Assembly (NCBI RefSeq): GCF_000517425.1
Contig: NZ_CP006569.1
Location: forward strand, 310,001 to 374,000
Reading direction: 5' to 3'
DNA: 64,000 bases
Source: Sodalis praecaptivus
Lineage (GTDB): Bacteria; Pseudomonadota; Gammaproteobacteria; Enterobacterales; Enterobacteriaceae
How positions within the stretch are numbered: the first letter of the stretch is position 1; the number at the start of each line of letters is the position of its first letter. The notes beneath the pieces are model-generated. The model was not told the DNA's origin and made no database searches. It was given only the letters and a program-made list of their open reading frames with translations. Made by a program: the position numbers and the translations under genes. Shown here piece by piece: positions 57,856 through 64,000 of this stretch.

Positions 57856-57949
57856 TCCAGCATTTACCGGCCAATAATTCTACTACTCACTACGCCGGTC
57901 AGGTGGAGAAACGGGTTTTTCTAACACCGGGATAATCAGGCGAGACGTC

Positions 57950-60502
57950 TTGTACTTCTACATCGAGACCTTGAAACAGAGACTGGACGCGATTAACCAA
58001 CTTCGGGTAGATCGCGCGTTGGCGGCCATGGGGCCGGGTTTTCAACACGTATACAGTCTGCTGCCAACCTTACTACATTTTCACCATCCGATGCTTCCGG
58101 GTTACCTGGACGGTAATGTGCCCCACGGCATCTGTTTTTATTCCCCCAATGAAACGCAGCGCGCCTGGCTTGACGATATCGGCCGCCAGGCCGGCGCGGC
58201 GGTGGCGGAGCCGGACAGCGGCGAGCAGCCCATCACCGGCGTTTACTCCATGGGCAGTACCTCTACCATCGGCCAGAACGCCAATTCCGATTTCGACATC
58301 TGGGTTTGTCACCAATCCTGGCTGGACAACGAAGAACGCGCTCAGTTGCAGCGCAAGTGCCACCTGCTGGAGCAGTGGGCGACACGTCAGGGCGTGGACG
58401 TCAACTTCTTCTTAATAGATGAAAACCGTTTTCGCCATAACGAAAGCGGCAGTTTAGGCGACGAGGACTGCGGCTCCACCCAGCATATCCTGCTGCTGGA
58501 TGAATTTTATCGCACCGCCGTGCGCATGGGCGGTAAGCGTATCCTGTGGAACATGGTGCCGGGGGACGAAGAGGCCCATTACGACGAATATGTTCTGTCG
58601 CTGTACGCCCGCGGCGCGCTGACGCCCAACGAGTGGCTAGATTTGGGGGGCCTCGGCACCTTGTCCGCGGAAGAGTATTTTGGCGCCAGCCTCTGGCAGC
58701 TGTATAAAAGCATCGACTCCCCCTATAAGGCGGTGTTGAAAACGCTGCTGCTGGAAGCCTACTCCTGGGAATATCCCCATACCGAACTGCTGGCGATGAA
58801 GATTAAACAGCGGCTGCATGACGGCGAAATCGTGTCTTTCGGCCTCGATCCTTATTGCATGATGCTAGAACGGGTGACGTACTACCTGACTCAGATAAAC
58901 GATATGACGCGGCTGGATTTGGTGCGCCGCTGCTTTTATCTGAAGGTGTGTGAAAAATTATCGCAGGATCCCACGGGTACCCCGTGGCGGCGTGAGATCC
59001 TGACGCAGCTGGTGACCAGCTGGGGTTGGGATGAGGCGCGGCTGAAAATGCTGGACGATCGCGCCAACTGGAAGATAGGCCAGGTGCGTGAAGCGCATAA
59101 TGAGCTGCTGGACGCCATGATGCAGAGTTACCGCAATCTGATCCGGTTCGCCCGCCGCAACAACTTGAGCGTCAGCGCCAGCCCGCAGGATATCGGCGTG
59201 CTGACCCGCAAGCTGTATGCGGCCTTCGAGGCGCTGCCGGGCAAAGTGACGTTGCTCAATCCGCAGATCTCGCCGGATCTGTCGGAACCGCACCTGACGT
59301 TCATCCACGTGCCGCAGGGGCGCGCCAACCGTACCGGCTGGTATTTATACAATCAGTCACCGTCGATGGATTCCATCATCAGCCACCAGCCGCTGGAATA
59401 TAACCGCTATCTTAATAAACTGGTGGCCTGGGCCTGGTTTAACGGGCTGTTGACCCGCTCGACCCAAGTGCATATCAAGGGTAGCGATACCTGCGATAGC
59501 GCTAAACTGAATGAGCTCATCGCCGATGTCGCCGGCCACTTCCCGTTGCGGGTGCCGGCGCCGACGCCCAAAGCGCTCTATAGCCCGTGTGAAATCCGTC
59601 ATCTGGCGATTATCGTCAATCTGGAACACGACCCCACCGCGGTATTCCGCAACCAAGTGGTGCATTTCGATTTCCGTAAGTTGGACGTTTTCAGCTTCGG
59701 CCAGCAGCAGCAATGTCTGGTGGGCAGCATCGATCTGCTCTATCGCAACTCGTGGAATGAAGTGCGCACCCTGCATTTCAGCGGCGAGCAGGCGGTGCTG
59801 GAAGCGTTGAAAACCATTCTCGGCAAAATGCATCAGGACGCCGCGCCGCCGGATACGGTGGAGGTATTCTGTTACAGCCAGCATTTACGCGGGCTTATCC
59901 GCACTCGCGTGCAGCAGTTGGTTTCCGAATGTATCGAGCTGCGTCTTTCCAGCACCCGCCAGGATCCGGCGCGGTTCAAGGCGGTGCGCGTGGCGGGACA
60001 GACCTGGGGGCTGTTTTTCGAGCGCCTGAGCGTTTCGGTACAGAAGCTGGAAAACGCGGTGGAGTTCTACGGCGCCATTTCCAATAACAAATTGCACGGG
60101 CTGTCCATTCAGATGGAGACCGAGCAGATCCATCTGCCGCCGGTCGTGGACGGGTTCGCCAGCGAGGGTATCATCCAGTTCTTTTTTGAAGACACCACCG
60201 ATGACAGCGGATTCAATATCTATATTCTCGATGAAACCAATCGGGTGGAAGCCTATCACCATTGCGAAGGCAGCAAAGAGGAGCTGGTGCGCGATGTCAG
60301 CCGCTTCTACTCCTCATCCCACGACCGGTTTACCTATGGCTCGAGCTTCATCAATTTCAATTTGCCGCAGTTCTATCAGATTATGAATCTGGACGGCCGT
60401 ATCCAGGTCGTGCCGTTTCGCAACAGCGTGCTCTCCCATTTGTGCGCCACGCCGTTGGAAAATGGCGCGCCGCCGCTGGCGCAAAACGCCCGCAGCAGCT
60501 AA
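57950..60502 (+). CDS. cyaA: Adenylate cyclase (class I)
   Basis: This enzyme makes cAMP, the CRP co-activator, and is controlled by phospho-EIIA(Glc). It has 850 residues (E. coli 848). The TTG start at 57950 matches the inefficient TTG of E. coli cyaA ([27 protein letters not shown]). The catalytic half carries [23 protein letters not shown] with the paired Asp of the nucleotidyltransferase-like site; the C-terminal half (from about 540) is the regulatory domain. It is preceded by a CRP site, so feedback repression is expected. Confidence 0.97.
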   Translation: MYFYIETLKQRLDAINQLRVDRALAAMGPGFQHVYSLLPTLLHFHHPMLPGYLDGNVPHGICFYSPNETQRAWLDDIGRQAGAAVAEPDSGEQPITGVYSMGSTSTIGQNANSDFDIWVCHQSWLDNEERAQLQRKCHLLEQWATRQGVDVNFFLIDENRFRHNESGSLGDEDCGSTQHILLLDEFYRTAVRMGGKRILWNMVPGDEEAHYDEYVLSLYARGALTPNEWLDLGGLGTLSAEEYFGASLWQLYKSIDSPYKAVLKTLLLEAYSWEYPHTELLAMKIKQRLHDGEIVSFGLDPYCMMLERVTYYLTQINDMTRLDLVRRCFYLKVCEKLSQDPTGTPWRREILTQLVTSWGWDEARLKMLDDRANWKIGQVREAHNELLDAMMQSYRNLIRFARRNNLSVSASPQDIGVLTRKLYAAFEALPGKVTLLNPQISPDLSEPHLTFIHVPQGRANRTGWYLYNQSPSMDSIISHQPLEYNRYLNKLVAWAWFNGLLTRSTQVHIKGSDTCDSAKLNELIADVAGHFPLRVPAPTPKALYSPCEIRHLAIIVNLEHDPTAVFRNQVVHFDFRKLDVFSFGQQQQCLVGSIDLLYRNSWNEVRTLHFSGEQAVLEALKTILGKMHQDAAPPDTVEVFCYSQHLRGLIRTRVQQLVSECIELRLSSTRQDPARFKAVRVAGQTWGLFFERLSVSVQKLENAVEFYGAISNNKLHGLSIQMETEQIHLPPVVDGFASEGIIQFFFEDTTDDSGFNIYILDETNRVEAYHHCEGSKEELVRDVSRFYSSSHDRFTYGSSFINFNLPQFYQIMNLDGRIQVVPFRNSVLSHLCATPLENGAPPLAQNARSS

Positions 60503-60642
60503 TCCGCCGGCGGAGCACGCGCTCCCCGCGCCCGCCATTTCGCGCCCGCCCCGTCGCTGGTAAACCACAATTGCTGTTGCTTTTCATATGCCAACTGCGA
60601 TGATAGGACGCTGAGACGGATGAACAATAGGTAATGGGTGAA

Positions 60643-60864
60643 ATGAAAAGCGAATTGCGCCGCGCGGCGTTGGTGTTGATGCTGCTGGGGCTTTACGGCT
60701 GCGGCCTGAAAGGTCCCCTTTATTTCCCGCCGGCGGACAAAGCGGATAAAAGCGAACAGAAGCATCAGTTGACGACCACGCCGTCCTCGACCCAGTCTCC
60801 GGTGCAGACCGCCTCGCCCGGGGATGATGGCAGCAGCGCCGCCGTCGGGACCGAACAGCTGTAA
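60643..60864 (+). CDS. lptM: LPS-assembly-associated lipoprotein LptM
   Basis: A small outer-membrane lipoprotein (formerly YifL) that helps the LptDE translocon mature. The signal peptide ends in the lipobox LYGC, with the lipidated Cys followed by the conserved GLKGPLYFPPADK motif that is identical in E. coli. The rest of the 73 residues is hydrophilic, Ser/Thr/Gln-rich and variable. I chose the ATG at 60643, preceded by GGGTGA; the ATG at 60634 adds three residues. It starts a run with dapF, yigA, xerC and yigB. cyaY, which in E. coli lies just upstream on the other strand, is missing. Confidence 0.92.
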   Translation: MKSELRRAALVLMLLGLYGCGLKGPLYFPPADKADKSEQKHQLTTTPSSTQSPVQTASPGDDGSSAAVGTEQL

Positions 60865-60933
60865 TCGCGACGCAGTCGCTTCCTGCCGGCAGACGCGCTA
60901 TGCTGCGCTATCGGCTACTCAGCGGAGTGGGAT

Positions 60934-61758
60934 ATGCAGTTCTCCAAAATGCACGGCCTGGGTAACGACTTCATGGTCGTGGATGCCGTGACGCAAAATG
61001 TCTATTTCTCACCCGAAATGATCCGCCGTCTGTCGGACCGGCATTGCGGCGTGGGATTTGATCAACTGTTGGTGGTGGAACCGCCCTATGATCCGGAACT
61101 GGATTTCCATTATCGTATATTCAACGCCGACGGCAGCGAAGTGGCGCAATGCGGCAATGGCGCACGCTGTTTTGCCCGTTTCGTGCGCATGAAAAATCTG
61201 ACCAACAAACGCGACATTCTTGTCAGCACCCAGACGGGGCGCATGGTGCTGACCGTCACCGAGGACGATATGGTGCGCGTTAATATGGGCGAGCCGAATT
61301 TCGACCCGCAGCAGGTGCCGTTTCGCGCGGCCAAAGCTGAGAAAACCTATATCATGCGCGCGGCGGAGCAGACGGTGCTGTGCGGCGTGGTTTCCATGGG
61401 CAATCCACACTGCGTCATTGCCGTGGACAGCGTGGAGAGCGCTCCGGTGCTGACGCTCGGGCCGGTGCTTGAGAGTCACGAGCGCTTTCCGGAACGGGCC
61501 AATATCGGTTTCATGCAGGTGTTGAACCGCGGGCATATCCGCCTGAGGGTCTATGAACGTGGCGCGGGTGAAACCCAAGCTTGCGGCAGTGGCGCTTGCG
61601 CCGCGGTCGCGGTGGGGATCTCGCAGGGCCAATTGGCGGAGCAGGTGCAGGTGGACCTTCCCGGCGGCCGGCTCGCCATCAGCTGGCGCGGGCCGGGACA
61701 TCCGCTGTATATGACCGGACCCGCCACCCATATCTATGACGGATTTATTCATCTATGA
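60934..61758 (+). CDS. dapF: Diaminopimelate epimerase
   Basis: A PLP-independent two-base racemase that makes meso-diaminopimelate from the LL-form for peptidoglycan and lysine. It has 274 residues, the E. coli length. The catalytic cysteines are Cys73 in [10 protein letters not shown] and the Cys of QACGSGACA (about 217), placed on the two symmetrical lobes. The start [17 protein letters not shown] is the usual one. Its stop overlaps the yigA start by four bases. Confidence 0.97.
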   Translation: MQFSKMHGLGNDFMVVDAVTQNVYFSPEMIRRLSDRHCGVGFDQLLVVEPPYDPELDFHYRIFNADGSEVAQCGNGARCFARFVRMKNLTNKRDILVSTQTGRMVLTVTEDDMVRVNMGEPNFDPQQVPFRAAKAEKTYIMRAAEQTVLCGVVSMGNPHCVIAVDSVESAPVLTLGPVLESHERFPERANIGFMQVLNRGHIRLRVYERGAGETQACGSGACAAVAVGISQGQLAEQVQVDLPGGRLAISWRGPGHPLYMTGPATHIYDGFIHL

Positions 61759-62459
61759 AGCAAGTCGGCGAACAGGCGGACAGCGCGCAAACGCTGGATG
61801 ACGAACAGGTGGTGCGTTATCTGCTCACTCACCCGGATTTCTTTATCCGCAACGCCCGAAGCGTGGAGCAGATGGTGGTGCCGCATCCGGTGCGCGGCTG
61901 CGTCTCCCTCTTGGAATGGCAACTGGGACGCCAGCGTGCCCATATTCAGCAGTTGGAAGACGATATCACCCGTTTGATGGAACATGCGAGTACCAATGAG
62001 CCGCTATTCAATCGCTTACTGCGGCTGCAATCCGATCTGGCGGCGGCTGACAGTTTGCAGGAGCTGCTTAATCGCCTGCAGCGCTGGACGCGCGGCCTGG
62101 GATTGGCGGGAGCGCATGTGCGGCTGTTCAGCGATCGGTGGCAACTGGGCGCCCCGTCGGGGTTCACGCATTTGGCGCTGGCGCGCAGCGCGTTCGAGCC
62201 GCTGCGGATCCAACGTCTCGGCCAGGGCAATCATTATCTCGGCAAGCTGAACGGCCCGGAGTTGCTGCTGCTGCTGCCCCAGGTACGGCAGGTGGGCTCC
62301 GTCGCCATGTCGCTGCTCGGGGATGATGGCTCTCTCGGCGTGCTTATGTTTACCAGCCGCGACAGCCAGCATTTCCAGGACGGGATGGGAACGGTGTTGT
62401 TACAGCAATTGGCCACGCTATTACCGGGCCTGCTGGAACGCTGGGTCAGCCGGGCATGA
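61755..62459 (+). CDS. yigA: DUF484 protein YigA
   Basis: A 234-residue GAF-like DUF484 protein (E. coli YigA 235), nearly always encoded between dapF and xer[36 protein letters not shown] is the family N-terminal signature; a short coiled-coil follows ([20 protein letters not shown]). The function is unknown. The gene is coupled by four-base overlaps to both dapF and xerC. Confidence 0.95.
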   Translation: MKQVGEQADSAQTLDDEQVVRYLLTHPDFFIRNARSVEQMVVPHPVRGCVSLLEWQLGRQRAHIQQLEDDITRLMEHASTNEPLFNRLLRLQSDLAAADSLQELLNRLQRWTRGLGLAGAHVRLFSDRWQLGAPSGFTHLALARSAFEPLRIQRLGQGNHYLGKLNGPELLLLLPQVRQVGSVAMSLLGDDGSLGVLMFTSRDSQHFQDGMGTVLLQQLATLLPGLLERWVSRA

Positions 62460-63367
62460 CCGACACCCGCTCTCCGCTCTGGCCGCAGGTCGATGCCTTC
62501 CTGCAATATTTGCGGGTGGAGCGGCAGCTGAGCCCCAAAACGCGGGAAAGCTATCTTCGGCAGTTGGCCACCCTTAGCGCCATGGCTTACGAGATGGGGC
62601 TTACGGAATGGCGGCAACTGGAGGTAAGCCAGGTGCGCGCGTTGGCCACCCGCAGTAAGCGCCAGGGATTACAGCCCGCCAGTCTGGCGCTGCGGCTTTC
62701 CGCGCTGCGCAGTTTTCTGGACTGGCTGGTGAGCATCGGTCAGTTGGGCGCAAACCCGGCGCGAGGTGTTCCCGCGCCGCGCCACGGCCGGCATCTGCCG
62801 AAAAATATGGATGTCGACGAAGTTGACCACCTGCTGGATATCGACACCCACGATCCGCTGGCGCTGCGCGACCGCGCGATGCTCGAGGTGATGTACGGCG
62901 CCGGGCTGCGGCTAGCGGAGCTGGTTGGCCTCAATTGCGCGGACGTTGATCTCAGCGGCGGCGAAGTGCGGGTGGTGGGTAAAGGCAATAAAGAGCGAAA
63001 ACTGCCCATCGGCGCCACCGCCGTGGCCTGGTTGACGCGCTGGCTGGCGCTGCGTGACCAATACGCGCCGCAAAACGACGCGGTGTTTATCGCCCAGCGC
63101 GGGGGACGTATTTCCGCGCGTAATGTGCAGAAACGCTTTGCCGAATGGGGCGTGAAGCAGGGGGTAAATAGTCATATCCATCCGCATAAGCTGCGCCACT
63201 CCTTCGCAACCCATATGCTGGAGTCGAGCGGCAATTTGCGCGCGGTGCAAGAGCTGCTCGGCCACGCCAATCTCAGCACCACCCAGATCTATACCCACCT
63301 TGATTTCCAGCATCTGGCATCGGTGTACGATGCCGCGCACCCACGAGCCAAACGGGGAAAAACCTGA
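62456..63367 (+). CDS. xerC: Tyrosine recombinase XerC
   Basis: This site-specific recombinase works with XerD at dif to resolve chromosome dimers at cell division. It has 303 residues (E. coli 298). The SAM-like N-terminal core-binding domain (about 8-100) is followed by the catalytic domain, which has the full set: Arg152, Lys176, His244, Arg247, His270 and the nucleophile Tyr279 in [16 protein letters not shown]. It overlaps yigA by four bases, and its stop overlaps the start of yigB by one base. Confidence 0.97.
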   Translation: MTDTRSPLWPQVDAFLQYLRVERQLSPKTRESYLRQLATLSAMAYEMGLTEWRQLEVSQVRALATRSKRQGLQPASLALRLSALRSFLDWLVSIGQLGANPARGVPAPRHGRHLPKNMDVDEVDHLLDIDTHDPLALRDRAMLEVMYGAGLRLAELVGLNCADVDLSGGEVRVVGKGNKERKLPIGATAVAWLTRWLALRDQYAPQNDAVFIAQRGGRISARNVQKRFAEWGVKQGVNSHIHPHKLRHSFATHMLESSGNLRAVQELLGHANLSTTQIYTHLDFQHLASVYDAAHPRAKRGKT

Positions 63368-64000
63368 TGCATTTCTATCGCCCTCTGCGAGAGCTGCGCG
63401 CGTTAACCTTTGATCTTGATGATACGCTCTACGATAATCGGCCGGTGATTGCCCGTACCGAAAACGAGTCGGTGCAATTTCTACAGCAATATCACCCCGC
63501 GCTACGCTGTCTGGGACAGGACGATTATCAACGGTTGCGCCGCGAGTTGCGCCAGCGCGAGCCGGAGATTTACCACGATGTGAGTCATTGGCGCTGGCGC
63601 TCGATCGAACTGGCGATGCGTAACGCGGGACTCAGCGAGCGCGAGGCGCGCGTTGGCGCCGATGCCGCCATGGAGATGGTCCTGCGCTGGCGCAGCCAGA
63701 TAGATGTGCCGGCGGAAACCCACAGCACGCTGGCGGCCCTCAGCGCCCGCTGGCCGCTGGTGGCGATAACCAACGGCAATGCCTCCCCCGAGGCCTGCGG
63801 ACTGGCGGGCTATTTCCGCCATATTTTGCGCGCCGGCCCGGACGGTCGCGCCAAGCCCTGGCAAGATATGTACGCGCTGGCGGCGGTGCGGTTAAATGTG
63901 CCGCCCGGCAATATTCTGCACGTGGGCGACGATTTGGAGGCGGATGTCACCGGCGCCATTCGCTACGGGATGCAGGCCTGCTGGATTAACGATCGCGGCG
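63367..64000 (+). CDS. yigB: HAD phosphatase YigB (partial, runs off the window)
   Basis: The first 211 codons of a HAD-superfamily phosphatase. E. coli YigB dephosphorylates 5-amino-6-(5-phospho-D-ribitylamino)uracil in riboflavin synthesis and FMN. Motif I is [11 protein letters not shown] (Asp16 nucleophile, Asp18), motif [10 protein letters not shown], Lys in [10 protein letters not shown], and motif [15 protein letters not shown]. The start overlaps the xerC stop (TGATG). No stop codon is reached before base 64000. Confidence 0.95.
   Translation, partial: MHFYRPLRELRALTFDLDDTLYDNRPVIARTENESVQFLQQYHPALRCLGQDDYQRLRRELRQREPEIYHDVSHWRWRSIELAMRNAGLSEREARVGADAAMEMVLRWRSQIDVPAETHSTLAALSARWPLVAITNGNASPEACGLAGYFRHILRAGPDGRAKPWQDMYALAAVRLNVPPGNILHVGDDLEADVTGAIRYGMQACWINDRG

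Noticed and set aside
62456-63367. Phage or island integrase
   Set aside because: The tyrosine recombinase is flanked by yigA and yigB, and its sequence is that of housekeeping XerC.

Overview
This window is chromosomal DNA of a member of the Enterobacterales. The gene order (ilvLXGMEDA-YC, rep, gppA, rhlB, trxA, rho, the complete enterobacterial common antigen cluster, the Arg-His-Leu-Pro tRNA cluster, hemYXDC, cyaA, lptM, dapF, yigA, xerC, yigB) is the classic E. coli ilv-to-cya backbone, and most proteins can be aligned by eye almost end to end with their E. coli counterparts. The high GC content, and the absence of several genes normally found in this backbone (ppiC between ilvC and rep, yifK between wecG and the tRNAs, cyaY between cyaA and lptM), suggest a Sodalis-like or related insect-associated enterobacterium. 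The genus is an inference and was not tested.

Region by region: 1-875 holds no recognisable gene. 876-10255 is the branched-chain amino acid locus, with an attenuated leader peptide (ilvL), the tiny ilvX, a full-length ilvG, ilvM, ilvE, ilvD, ilvA, the divergent regulator ilvY and its target ilvC. 10404-17428 carries rep, gppA and rhlB (both minus), trxA and rho. 17659-30564 is a tightly coupled twelve-gene ECA operon, wecA to wecG, with many 4-base stop/start overlaps. 30643-31246 is a four-tRNA operon with promoter and terminator.

31247-53439 is the accessory region. It sits exactly where E. coli has aslA/aslB, between the proline tRNA and hemY. It contains: (a) a lower-GC three-gene cassette (extended SDR sugar-nucleotide enzyme, DegT-type aminotransferase, Nudix hydrolase); (b) a striking run of three abutting microsatellites with 5-, 6- and 7-base units; (c) a carbohydrate-catabolism cluster (FGGY kinase, fucose/arabinose-isomerase-like protein, MHS-type transporter, DapA-like aldolase, FAD oxidoreductase) next to a LacI-family regulator; (d) a CatB-like hexapeptide acetyltransferase; (e) a fructose-type PTS operon with its own PRD regulator and two tandem class II aldolases, preceded by a good CRP site; (f) a small AriR/YmgB-like protein, a methyltransferase and an FAH-family hydrolase; and (g) an 84-base imperfect repeat rich in hairpins.

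53440-64000 returns to backbone: the hemCDXY haem operon (minus), cyaA with TTG start and a CRP site, lptM, dapF, yigA, xerC and a yigB that runs off the window. The genes work as four modules: Ile/Val synthesis; lipid-linked ECA assembly from UDP-GlcNAc through flipping and polymerisation; sugar uptake and breakdown in the accessory block; and tetrapyrrole, cAMP and lysine/peptidoglycan precursor metabolism at the right end.
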